Assembly (NCBI GenBank): GCA_965653225.1
Contig: CBFGZI010000169.1
Location: forward strand, 1-6,698
Direction of reading: 5' to 3'
From: JALZDI01 sp965653225
GTDB taxonomy: Bacteria > Actinomycetota > Actinomycetes > Propionibacteriales > Nocardioidaceae
Length of the DNA stretch: 6,698 bases
The stretch's first letter is position 1. Each line of letters begins with the position of its first letter. The position numbers were made by a program, and so were the translations under genes. The notes under the pieces were generated by a model. It was not told the DNA's origin, made no database searches, and saw nothing but the letters and a program-made list of their open reading frames with translations. Shown here in pieces: positions 1-6,698 of the stretch.

Positions 1-1204
<1,204 letters not shown>

Positions 1205-1255
1205 GCTCTTCCTCGTGGCGCTTGGCATCGTCCCCCCTGCTGTGTCAGGCACGCG

Positions 1256-1711
1256 TCAGACTAGCCAACGGCCGTCGCGCATCAGCTCGCGGTCGGGCAG
1301 CTCGTCCACCTCGCGCCACGCCTGCACGCGGCGCGGGACGATACGGAACCAGCGGTACGGCGTGGCCAGCGTGCGCGGGTCGAAGCCGGTGTGCGCGACG
1401 AACCGGTCACCCCGCTCGCGCGGCAGCGCGTCGAGCTCGAGCACCTCGACGTCGCCCTCGATCATGGACACGTCGCGCGTGTGGCCCAGGCCCAGCCGCA
1501 CGACCCCGGACGCCGCCATGTTCCTGCCGGTCGGGCTGTCCGTCGGCGTGGCCACGAGCAACGCCTCGCCGTCCCAGTCGAAGGACAGCGGCACCAGGTA
1601 CGGCGCACCGTCCGCCGACGCACTGGCCACCCAGATGTCGATGTCGTTGGCGAGGCGATGCTCGGTGTCGCGGCGGCGCTGTGCGCCCGAGCGCGGATCG
1701 TCGTCACTCAT
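1256..1711 (-). CDS. Pyridoxamine 5'-phosphate oxidase-like (PPOX) flavin/F420 split-barrel protein
   Basis: This 151-residue protein has the look of a single-domain PPOX-type split barrel. Strands around residues 25-58 (WVASASADGAPYLVPLSF, then GEALLVATP), a TGRNMAASGVVRLGLG stretch at 61-76 typical of the cofactor-facing loop, and VEVLEL at 88-93 follow the usual order. Actinobacterial members of this size bind FMN or coenzyme F420 and often reduce unsaturated or quinone-like compounds, but substrate and cofactor cannot be read from sequence alone. The ATG at 1711 follows only a weak GCAGGG. The gene starts 20 bp after the VOC gene stop and ends about 50 bp before the UvrA-like gene, so all are probably on one transcript and translation coupling is plausible. 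A reductive detoxification role fits the neighbours but is inferred. Confidence 0.85.
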   Translation of the reverse strand: MSDDDPRSGAQRRRDTEHRLANDIDIWVASASADGAPYLVPLSFDWDGEALLVATPTDSPTGRNMAASGVVRLGLGHTRDVSMIEGDVEVLELDALPRERGDRFVAHTGFDPRTLATPYRWFRIVPRRVQAWREVDELPDRELMRDGRWLV

Positions 1712-1731
1712 CCCTGCGGTGGCCGTCCGGC

Positions 1732-2142
1732 TCAGCGCAGCTGCTGGATGCGGACCAGGTTGCCCGCCGGGTCGCGCAGCGCGCAGTCACGAACGCCGTA
1801 CGGCTGTTCGGTCGGCTCCTGCACGATCTCGGCGTCGCTGGCCTGCACGCGGTCGAATGCGCCGTCGAGGTCCTTGGTGGCCAGCAGCAGGGTCGCGTAG
1901 GTGCCCTTGGCCATCATCTCGGCGATGGTGTGGCGCTCCTCGTCGGTGATGCCGGGGTCGACACCCGGCGGGTGCAGCACGATGGACGTGTCGGGCTGGC
2001 CGACCGGACCGACCGTGATCCAGCGCATCTTGTCTTTTCCTACGTCGAGCCTGACCTCGAAGCCGAGGATGTCGCGGTAGAAGGCCAGGGAGGCCTCCGG
2101 GTCGTCGGTCGGGAGGAAGCTCGAGTGAATGGTGATGTCCAT
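1732..2142 (-). CDS. VOC family (glyoxalase / bleomycin-resistance fold) protein
   Basis: This is a 136-residue vicinal-oxygen-chelate protein with two beta-alpha-beta-beta-beta modules. Module 1 runs from MDITIH through the helix DDPEASLAFYRDILGFEVR (13-31) to IVLHPP (54-59). Module 2 runs from YATLLLATKDLDGAFDRVQASDAEIVQEP (82-110) to the typical ending RDPAGNLVRIQQL (123-135). Such proteins act as metal-dependent lyases, dioxygenases or isomerases, or as non-catalytic drug-binding proteins. H6 and H57 are candidate metal ligands, but the set of ligands is not clear enough to assign glyoxalase I activity. The ATG at 2142 lies 4 bp after the araC-type gene stop, with GAGG only 2 nt upstream, suggesting translational coupling. 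A VOC gene directly behind a short AraC-type regulator with conserved spacing suggests that the regulator controls it; this is inferred. Confidence 0.92.
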   Translation of the reverse strand: MDITIHSSFLPTDDPEASLAFYRDILGFEVRLDVGKDKMRWITVGPVGQPDTSIVLHPPGVDPGITDEERHTIAEMMAKGTYATLLLATKDLDGAFDRVQASDAEIVQEPTEQPYGVRDCALRDPAGNLVRIQQLR

Positions 2143-2146
2143 GGCC

Positions 2147-2596
<450 letters not shown>

Positions 2597-2603
2597 ACGT
2601 CAG

Positions 2604-2633
2604 ATAGTCCCATGGCGCGCGGGGGTTTCCCAA
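2604..2633 (-). promoter_or_regulatory. Candidate promoter of the araC-VOC-PPOX-uvrA run
   Basis: On the minus strand, TTGGGA (2628-2633, four of six matches to TTGACA) is followed by an 18-bp spacer and GACTAT (2604-2609, three of six to TATAAT). The base seven to eight positions after the -10 box is the G of the araC GTG start, which would give a leaderless mRNA. The boxes are weak, so this is a tentative call from spacing and absence of a ribosome binding site. Confidence 0.3.
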
Positions 2634-2670
2634 CGGCGCCGATGTCCCTGCCAGGGCTCCCACGGCGGCC

Positions 2671-2704
2671 GTCCCGCTTTCGGGACCCGGCATGATGGCC
2701 GGGT
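2671..2704. repeat. Two adjacent small inverted repeats in the araC/transporter divergent region
   Basis: GTCCCG-CTTT-CGGGAC (2671-2686, perfect 6-bp arms) is followed immediately by ACCCGGC-ATGATG-GCCGGGT (2685-2704, perfect 7-bp arms). They share two bases, so both hairpins cannot be fully formed at once. The right arm of the second one includes the first two bases of the transporter GTG start. No T-tract follows, so terminators are unlikely. They could be operator half-sites for a regulator of the divergent pair or RNA structures affecting translation; chance formation in GC-rich DNA is possible. Confidence 0.4.
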
Positions 2705-3722
2705 GCCCTCCCACGACCGTCTCTCCACCGCCGGCTTCATGCTCGGCGCGGCCGGCGTCGGCGGGATGGTCGCGGTACAGGCACACCTCAACGGCCTGCT
2801 CGCCCACGACCTCGGCAGCGGGCTCGCGGGCGCCGCGGTCGCCGCGCTGATGAGCTTCGGCAGCGGCTTCGTGCTGCTGTGCCTGATCTGCGCCCCGAAC
2901 CCTCGCGCCCGCCGGGGCCTGCGCCGGGTCGCCATGGCCGTACGAGAGGACCGGCTGCGCCTCTGGCATCTCGCCGGAGGGGCCGGCGGGGCGATGCTGG
3001 TCACCGCCCAGGGCATCACCGTGGCCACGATCGGGGTCGCCCTGTTCACCGTCGCCGTGGTCGCCGGCCAGACCAGCAGCGCGATGCTCGTGGACAAGAT
3101 CGGCGTCGGACCCTCCGGCCGCCATCCGGTGACCCCCAACCGTGCGGTCGGTGCCGGCCTGGCGGTCGCTGCCGTCGCCCTGGCGGTGTCCGACCACCTC
3201 GGCGTGGACGCCGGCATCGAGCCTGTCGTGCTGCTGCTGGCCCTGGTGCCGATGGTGGCCGGGTCCGCGATCGCCTGGCAGCAGGCGGTCAACGGCCAGG
3301 TGTCGGTGGCCGGCGGGCCGCTGGCCGCGGGTGCGATCAACTTCGTCGTCGGCACCGTGCTGCTGTGCCTGTTCGCCCTCTTCGCGGTGGCCGTCTGGGG
3401 GCTGCCGTCGACACCGCCCACCGACTGGTGGCTGTACCTGGGCGGCGCGATGGGCGTCATCTTCATCAGCGCCGCGGCGGCACTGGTCCGGTACCTCGGC
3501 GTACTGCTGTTCGGCCTGTGCGCGATCGCCGGGCAGGTGATCGCCTCGCTGGCGGTCGACCTGGCGCTGACCGACACCCACATCGGCGTCCTCACCGTCC
3601 TCGGTGCCGCGCTGACCCTCGTAGGCGTCGCGATCGCGGCGATCCCGTCACGGGTGACGAAAGCCACAGGACATGCCGAGGCGGACGAAGGTGACCGCAC
3701 GCGCTCACCTCATCTACAGTGA
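2703..3722 (+). CDS. DMT-superfamily transporter, DUF606/YdcZ type
   Basis: This is a 339-residue integral membrane protein with about ten hydrophobic segments and an internal duplication. The two halves share matching motifs: QAHLNG (26-31) against QQAVNG (193-198), and AGQTSSAMLVD (121-131) against AGQVIASLAVD (276-286). This two-repeat architecture, five helices each, is that of the YdcZ/DUF606 branch of the drug/metabolite transporter superfamily; single-repeat members need a partner, this one should not. The substrate is unknown. The hydrophilic C-terminal tail from about 317 is probably cytoplasmic. The GTG at 2703 is the only start preserving the first segment in full; an in-frame ATG at 2739 would cut into it. 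No convincing Shine-Dalgarno is present. The gene is divergent from the araC-type regulator and ends 65 bp before the XRE-MurA gene, which has its own promoter region. Confidence 0.88.
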   Translation: MPSHDRLSTAGFMLGAAGVGGMVAVQAHLNGLLAHDLGSGLAGAAVAALMSFGSGFVLLCLICAPNPRARRGLRRVAMAVREDRLRLWHLAGGAGGAMLVTAQGITVATIGVALFTVAVVAGQTSSAMLVDKIGVGPSGRHPVTPNRAVGAGLAVAAVALAVSDHLGVDAGIEPVVLLLALVPMVAGSAIAWQQAVNGQVSVAGGPLAAGAINFVVGTVLLCLFALFAVAVWGLPSTPPTDWWLYLGGAMGVIFISAAAALVRYLGVLLFGLCAIAGQVIASLAVDLALTDTHIGVLTVLGAALTLVGVAIAAIPSRVTKATGHAEADEGDRTRSPHLQ

Positions 3723-3755
3723 ACGTCTCCCCTTCTTTCCCGCGTGTCGGATTTG

Positions 3756-3779
3756 CGTTATCTCATATTTGAGATAACG
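3756..3779. promoter_or_regulatory. Perfect palindromic operator upstream of the XRE-MurA fusion
   Basis: The arms CGTTATCTCA (3756-3765) and TGAGATAACG (3770-3779) are exact reverse complements separated by TATT. It is strikingly AT-rich for this genome and ends 8 bp before the ATG of a gene whose product begins with an XRE helix-turn-helix. The right arm contains the likely -10 box. XRE-family proteins typically bind such dyads as dimers, so an autoregulatory operator is the natural reading; a repressing effect is inferred from the overlap with the promoter. Confidence 0.78.
3770..3778 (+). promoter_or_regulatory. Probable extended -10 promoter element of the XRE-MurA gene
   Basis: TG-A-GATAAC (3770-3778) combines an extended -10 TG dinucleotide with GATAAC, which matches four of six bases of TATAAT. 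Transcription would begin near A3785 to A3788, at or just before the ATG at 3788. There is no Shine-Dalgarno in the 8 bp between palindrome and ATG (TCCCCACC), so a leaderless or nearly leaderless mRNA is expected. No clear -35 box is visible, as is common for extended -10 promoters. Confidence 0.45.
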
Positions 3780-3787
3780 TCCCCACC

Positions 3788-5326
3788 ATGAGCAACGACT
3801 ACCTCGCGCGTATCGGCTTCCTGATCCGCGACGCTCGCAAGCACCGGGGCTGGACCCAGGCCGAGCTGGCAGAGGTGCTCAAGACCAGCCAGAGCGCGGT
3901 CAACCGCATCGAGCGTGGCCACCAGAACCTCAGCCTGGAGATGCTGGCCAGGATCGGCGAGGCGCTCGACAGCGAGCTGGTCTCCCTCGGCGGCAGCGGC
4001 CCGGTCCACCTGCGCGTGGTCGGCGGCACCCGGCTGGCGGGCAGCATCGCGGTCAAGTCCAGCAAGAACGCCGGTGTGGCGCTGCTGTGCGCGTCGCTGC
4101 TCAACAAGGGCCGCACCGTGCTGCGCAAGGTGGCCCGCATCGAGGAGGTCAACCGCATCCTCGAGGTGCTGCAGAGCATCGGTGTGCAGTGCCGCTGGCT
4201 CAATGCCGACAACGACCTCGAGCTCGTACCTCCGGAGAAGCTCGACCTGGCCCACATGGACGCCGAGGCCGCGCGCCGCACCCGTTCGGTGATCATGTTC
4301 CTCGGCCCGCTGATGCACCGCGAGACCAGCTTCGCGCTCCCCTACGCCGGCGGCTGCGACCTCGGCACCCGTACCGTCGAGCCGCACATGTCGGCGCTGC
4401 GACCGTTCGGGCTGGAGGTCAAGGCCACCGAGGGCAACTACCACGCCTACGTCAACGGCAACGTCACTCCCGGCCGCCCGATCGTGCTGACCGAGCGCGG
4501 CGACACCGTCACCGAGAACGCCTTGCTGGCAGCCGCCCGCTACGACGGCACCACGGTGATCCGCAACGCCAGCTCCAACTACATGGTCCAGGACCTGTGC
4601 TTCTTCCTGGAGCGGCTCGGCGTCAAGATCGAGGGCGTCGGCAGCACCACGCTCACCGTGCAGGGCGTGACCGAGATCGACGTCGACGTCGACTACGCGC
4701 CGTCCGAGGACCCGATCGAGGCGATGAGCCTGCTGGCCGCCGCCATCGTGACCGGCTCCGAGATCACCATCCGGCGCGCACCGATCGAGTTCCTCGAGAT
4801 CGAGCTGGCGCTGCTGGAGGAGATGGGCTTCGTCTACGAACGCAGCGAGGAGTACGTCGCCGACAACGGCATGACCCGGCTGGTCGACCTGACCACCAAG
4901 CCGTCCACCCTGCACGCGCCGCTGGACAAGGTCCACCCGATGCCGTTCCCGGGTCTCAACATCGACAACCTGCCGTTCTTCGCGGTGATCGCGGCCGCTG
5001 CGCAGGGCCAGACCCTGATCCATGACTGGGTCTACGAGAACCGCGCCATCTACCTCACCGAGCTCAACAAGCTCGGTGCGTCGGTCAAGCTGCTCGACCC
5101 GCACCGGGTGATGGTCGAGGGCCCGACCCGCTGGCGGGCGGCGGAGATGATGTGCCCGCCGGCGCTGCGTCCGGCGGTGGTCATGTTGCTGGCGATGCTG
5201 GCCGCGCGTGGCACGTCGGTGCTGCGCAACGTCTACGTGATCAACCGCGGCTACGAGGACCTCGCCGAGCGGCTCAACGCGCTCGGGGCGCAGATCGAGA
5301 TGTTCCGCGACACCGCCGACGCCTGA
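3788..5326 (+). CDS. XRE helix-turn-helix fused to MurA-like UDP-GlcNAc enolpyruvyltransferase
   Basis: This 512-residue protein has two parts. Residues 5-62 form an XRE/Cro-type helix-turn-helix (TQAELAEVLKTSQSAVNRIERG at 23-44). Residues 74-508 form an EPSP-synthase-fold domain like MurA, which transfers enolpyruvate from PEP to UDP-N-acetylglucosamine in the first committed step of peptidoglycan synthesis. Aligned by eye to E. coli MurA, key residues are kept: K93/N94 (K22/N23), R166 (R91), catalytic and fosfomycin-reactive C190 in GGCDLGTR (C115), R195 (R120), D393 (D305), R419 in ENR (R331), R461 (R371) and R487 in NRGYE (R397). D49 is replaced by E120. Divergent points are TVTENA at 240-245 where MurA has a VGAT-type motif, NASSNYMV at 260-267 where MurA has NAAREPEI, and about three extra residues in FPGLNID at 387-393. 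The standard MurA is about 420-450 residues without a helix-turn-helix. It is probably a regulated MurA paralogue; activity on UDP-GlcNAc is likely but unproven. Confidence 0.93.
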   Translation: MSNDYLARIGFLIRDARKHRGWTQAELAEVLKTSQSAVNRIERGHQNLSLEMLARIGEALDSELVSLGGSGPVHLRVVGGTRLAGSIAVKSSKNAGVALLCASLLNKGRTVLRKVARIEEVNRILEVLQSIGVQCRWLNADNDLELVPPEKLDLAHMDAEAARRTRSVIMFLGPLMHRETSFALPYAGGCDLGTRTVEPHMSALRPFGLEVKATEGNYHAYVNGNVTPGRPIVLTERGDTVTENALLAAARYDGTTVIRNASSNYMVQDLCFFLERLGVKIEGVGSTTLTVQGVTEIDVDVDYAPSEDPIEAMSLLAAAIVTGSEITIRRAPIEFLEIELALLEEMGFVYERSEEYVADNGMTRLVDLTTKPSTLHAPLDKVHPMPFPGLNIDNLPFFAVIAAAAQGQTLIHDWVYENRAIYLTELNKLGASVKLLDPHRVMVEGPTRWRAAEMMCPPALRPAVVMLLAMLAARGTSVLRNVYVINRGYEDLAERLNALGAQIEMFRDTADA

Positions 5327-5356
5327 CGCAGCGCCGCGACCACACACCCCGGCTCG

Positions 5357-5391
5357 AGCGCCCACCGGACCCGGTTACATGGCGGGTGGTC
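5357..5391. repeat. 35-bp direct repeat, copy 1
   Basis: This is the first of two identical 35-bp copies, starting AGCGCCCACCGG and ending GGCGGGTGGTC, between the convergent XRE-MurA and zinc-ribbon genes. Inside it are the short complementary pairs ACCCG/CGGGT around a 9-nt loop and CCACC/GGTGG. It could be a REP-like element, a protein-binding site or part of a bidirectional terminator. No T-run is present. Confidence 0.85.
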
Positions 5392-5404
5392 GCCTCCCGA
5401 GGCG
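5391..5404. repeat. Short hairpin between the two 35-bp repeats
   Basis: CGCCTC-CC-GAGGCG is a perfect 6-bp inverted repeat. It lies between the two repeat copies in the region where two convergent transcripts would meet. It may help terminate transcription in both directions, but there is no U-tract and the stem is short, so the call is weak. Confidence 0.35.
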
Positions 5405-5418
5405 CATGACCCGAGGTA

Positions 5419-5453
5419 AGCGCCCACCGGACCCGGTTACATGGCGGGTGGTC
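5419..5453. repeat. 35-bp direct repeat, copy 2
   Basis: This copy is base-for-base identical to the one at 5357-5391, in the same orientation, with a period of 62 bp and a 27-bp unlike sequence between them. Identity ends abruptly on both sides. No third copy is present in the window. Confidence 0.85.
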
Positions 5454-5481
5454 CCGGGCGCGCGCCGCAGAGGTGGACGCG

Positions 5482-5748
5482 TCAGCCGAACAGCTCGTCG
5501 ATGAAGGACTGGCGCCGCGGCCGGGACGAACGGGCAGGCGGTGCCGCCATGTCGGCGGTGATGCGCGGCAGCGGCTCGGTGCGCGGCCCACTGGACAGGT
5601 GCCACTCGTTCTCGTGCTCGATCAGACCGGCCAGCTCGCTGCGTTCCAGGAAGATCCCCTTGCACGAGTCGCACTGGGCCAGCTCGACGCCACCACGCCG
5701 GACCTCGGTCATTGCACCCTGACACTGCGGACACGTCATCTGCGCCAT
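5482..5748 (-). CDS. Small TFIIB-type zinc-ribbon protein
   Basis: This 88-residue protein carries one zinc ribbon with ligands C6, C9 (TCPQCQ) and C26, C29 (QCDSCKG), followed by a short helix GIFLERSELAGLIE (31-44), as in the zf-TFIIB family. A hydrophilic, Pro/Arg-rich linker of about 30 residues follows. The C-terminal RRQSFIDELFG looks like the conserved short tail of actinobacterial homologues and may be a partner-binding peptide. The function of this family is not established; nucleic-acid or protein binding is usually assumed. The ATG at 5748 has only CCCCCC before it, no Shine-Dalgarno, and a -10-like TAGATT 6 nt upstream, so a leaderless start is likely; M4 is a less likely alternative. 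It is convergent to the XRE-MurA gene and divergent from the phosphodiesterase gene. Confidence 0.9.
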   Translation of the reverse strand: MAQMTCPQCQGAMTEVRRGGVELAQCDSCKGIFLERSELAGLIEHENEWHLSSGPRTEPLPRITADMAAPPARSSRPRRQSFIDELFG

Positions 5749-5754
5749 GGGGGG

Positions 5755-5760
5755 AATCTA
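5755..5760 (-). promoter_or_regulatory. Candidate -10 box of the zinc-ribbon gene
   Basis: On the minus strand, TAGATT matches four of six bases of TATAAT and lies 6 nt before the ATG at 5748, which places the start of transcription on the A of the start codon. A TTGGCA at 5781-5786 resembles a -35 box, but the 20-bp spacer is too long, so only the -10 element is suggested. Confidence 0.4.
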
Positions 5761-5814
5761 CCTAACGGCCTCGACTCGCGTGCCAAAGCCACCCGCCCCG
5801 CGCACGTGAGCGGG

Positions 5815-5820
5815 GATACT
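5815..5820 (+). promoter_or_regulatory. Candidate -10 box of the phosphodiesterase gene
   Basis: GATACT matches four of six bases of TATAAT and is followed by six bases (TCCACC) and the ATG at 5827, the spacing expected for a leaderless mRNA. No -35 box is recognisable. The arrangement mirrors that of the divergent zinc-ribbon gene. Confidence 0.4.
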
Positions 5821-5826
5821 TCCACC

Positions 5827-6698
5827 ATGCGCACCCGTACGCGCTCCGCCCTGGTCGCCGCCGACTACCCGTTCCTGGACTTCCCGGGACCGCTCGCGTT
5901 CGCGCACCGCGGCGGCACCGGGCTCGCCGGCAACGTCGGGCTGGAGAACTCGATGGCGGCGTTCCAGGCGGCCGTCGACCTCGGGTACACCTACCTGGAG
6001 ACCGACGTGCACGTCACCGCCGACGGCGCCGTCGTCGCGTTCCACGACGACTCGCTGGAGCGCATGACCGGGGCCGCGGGCAGGATCGCCGACCTGACCT
6101 ACGACGCCCTCGGCAACCACCTGATCGGCGGGCGCGAGGCCATCCCGCTGCTCGAGGACGTCCTGCAGACCTGGCCGCACGCGAGGGTCAACATCGACGT
6201 CAAGGTGGACGGCGCCATCGACCCGGTGGTGCGGGTGATCCGTCGCAACGCGGCCGAGGACCGCGTGTGCATCGCCGCGTTCAGCGAGCGCCGCATCCGC
6301 CGGGTGCGCCGGCTGCTCGGTCCACGCGTCGCCACCGCATACGGCCCGCTCGGCGTGGCCGCCCTGCGCACGCTGCCGCTGGACGGCCTGCGCCGGCAGC
6401 TGCTCGCCGCGCCCGTCCCCTGCCTGCAGGTGCCGTGGCGCTTCCGGCGCTTCGAGGTGGTGACCCCCGCGTTCGTCCAGCGCGCGCACGACCTGGGCAA
6501 GCACGTCCACGTCTGGACGATCGACGACCCCGGCGACATCCGCGCGCTGCTCGACCGCGGCGTCGACGGGATCATCAGCGACCGCATCGACGTCCTGCGC
6601 GACGTGCTGATCGAGCGGGGCCAGTGGAAGGCGGCGGCAGCGTGTCCGACACCATCGGAACCGGCGGCGTCGGGGGCGACGCGACCCCCGTCGACGAG
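5827..6698 (+). CDS. Glycerophosphodiester phosphodiesterase family protein; 3' end outside window
   Basis: About 290 codons are open from the ATG at 5827 to the window end. The GDPD TIM-barrel signatures appear in order: AHRGG with H27 and R28, LENS with E40 and N41, LETDVHVTADG with E58 and D60, FHDD with H73, IDVKVDG with D124 and K126 (many relatives have Glu at the first of these), and HVHVWTIDDPGDIRALLDRGVDGIISDR near 226-253. Such enzymes hydrolyse glycerophosphodiesters to glycerol 3-phosphate and an alcohol using a divalent metal. No signal peptide is evident, so a cytoplasmic enzyme is likely. The catalytic domain is complete by about residue 260; what follows is a low-complexity Ala/Pro/Ser tail read in the less favoured frame. 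There is no Shine-Dalgarno. The start codon diverges from the zinc-ribbon gene by 78 bp. Confidence 0.92.
   Translation, partial: MRTRTRSALVAADYPFLDFPGPLAFAHRGGTGLAGNVGLENSMAAFQAAVDLGYTYLETDVHVTADGAVVAFHDDSLERMTGAAGRIADLTYDALGNHLIGGREAIPLLEDVLQTWPHARVNIDVKVDGAIDPVVRVIRRNAAEDRVCIAAFSERRIRRVRRLLGPRVATAYGPLGVAALRTLPLDGLRRQLLAAPVPCLQVPWRFRRFEVVTPAFVQRAHDLGKHVHVWTIDDPGDIRALLDRGVDGIISDRIDVLRDVLIERGQWKAAAACPTPSEPAASGATRPPST
6642..6698 (+). CDS. Probable start of the next gene, overlapping the phosphodiesterase tail
   Basis: A GTG at 6642 opens a frame reading VSDTIGTGG and ending TPVDE at the window edge. In this frame 18 of 19 codons end in G or C, mostly C, like the proven genes here. The overlapping phosphodiesterase frame has only 13 of 18 over the same bases. 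GGAAGG lies about 10 nt before the GTG and could serve as a ribosome binding site. The product cannot be identified from 19 residues. A hydrophilic N-terminal lead of this kind would suit a membrane transporter, but that is a guess. Confidence 0.5.
   Translation, partial: MSDTIGTGGVGGDATPVDE

Noticed and set aside
1732..2142. Assignment of the VOC protein as glyoxalase I or bleomycin resistance protein
   Set aside because: The fold is clear but the metal-ligand set of glyoxalase I cannot be confirmed by eye, and nothing specific to bleomycin-binding proteins is visible.
3758..5365. A 535-codon minus-strand open frame antisense to the XRE-MurA gene
   Set aside because: Its composition is typical of an antisense shadow (Val/Asp/His/Gln-rich), and no domain is recognisable. 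The plus strand encodes clear MurA motifs.
5357..5453. Repeat-spacer-repeat geometry (35-27-35) resembling a minimal CRISPR
   Set aside because: There are only two copies and one spacer, no leader and no cas genes, and the unit sits in an ordinary convergent intergenic region, so a simple direct repeat is the better call.
5457..5466. Self-complementary GGCGCGCGCC as a terminator or binding site
   Set aside because: Short GC palindromes are expected by chance at this base composition, and no loop or T-run accompanies it.
5758..6510. A 250-codon minus-strand open frame antisense to the phosphodiesterase gene
   Set aside because: The plus strand holds all GDPD catalytic motifs; the antisense frame has no recognisable features.

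Overview
The window is from a high-GC actinomycete chromosome. Coding third positions are almost all G or C, GTG starts occur, and several starts look leaderless. The best guess is a Nocardioides-like member of the Propionibacteriales or a related actinobacterium, inferred from overall resemblance of the proteins rather than from a marker gene. It holds eight CDSs plus the first codons of a probable ninth. There are no RNA genes, transposases or integrases.

Layout. (1) Bases 1-2596, minus strand: a compact run transcribed right to left, consisting of a stand-alone AraC-type regulator, a VOC (glyoxalase/bleomycin-resistance fold) protein, a PPOX-type flavin split-barrel protein, and the N-terminal half of a UvrA-like ABC ATPase cut off by the window start. 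The gaps are 4, 20 and about 50 bp. The ATPase resembles the UvrA2/DrrC class associated with resistance to DNA-binding drugs, so the run reads as a regulator plus detoxification or drug-resistance cassette. (2) Bases 2703-3722, plus strand: a 10-segment DMT-superfamily (DUF606/YdcZ) transporter, divergent from the araC gene. (3) Bases 3788-5326, plus strand: an unusual fusion of an N-terminal XRE helix-turn-helix to a MurA-like enolpyruvyltransferase. Directly upstream lies a perfect 10+10 bp palindrome that overlaps the likely -10 box. (4) Bases 5327-5481: a convergent intergenic region with two identical 35-bp direct repeats and a small hairpin. (5) Bases 5482-5748, minus strand: a small TFIIB-type zinc-ribbon protein. 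(6) Bases 5827 to the end, plus strand: a glycerophosphodiester phosphodiesterase. A second reading frame opens at 6642 and overlaps its tail.

The most notable unit is the XRE-MurA fusion with its own palindrome. It looks like a self-regulating cell-wall enzyme paralogue that keeps the catalytic Cys and Arg residues but has altered substrate-loop motifs. The second point of interest is the AraC-VOC-PPOX-UvrA2 run as a putative genotoxin-resistance operon. The third is the long exact repeat pair between the convergent genes.
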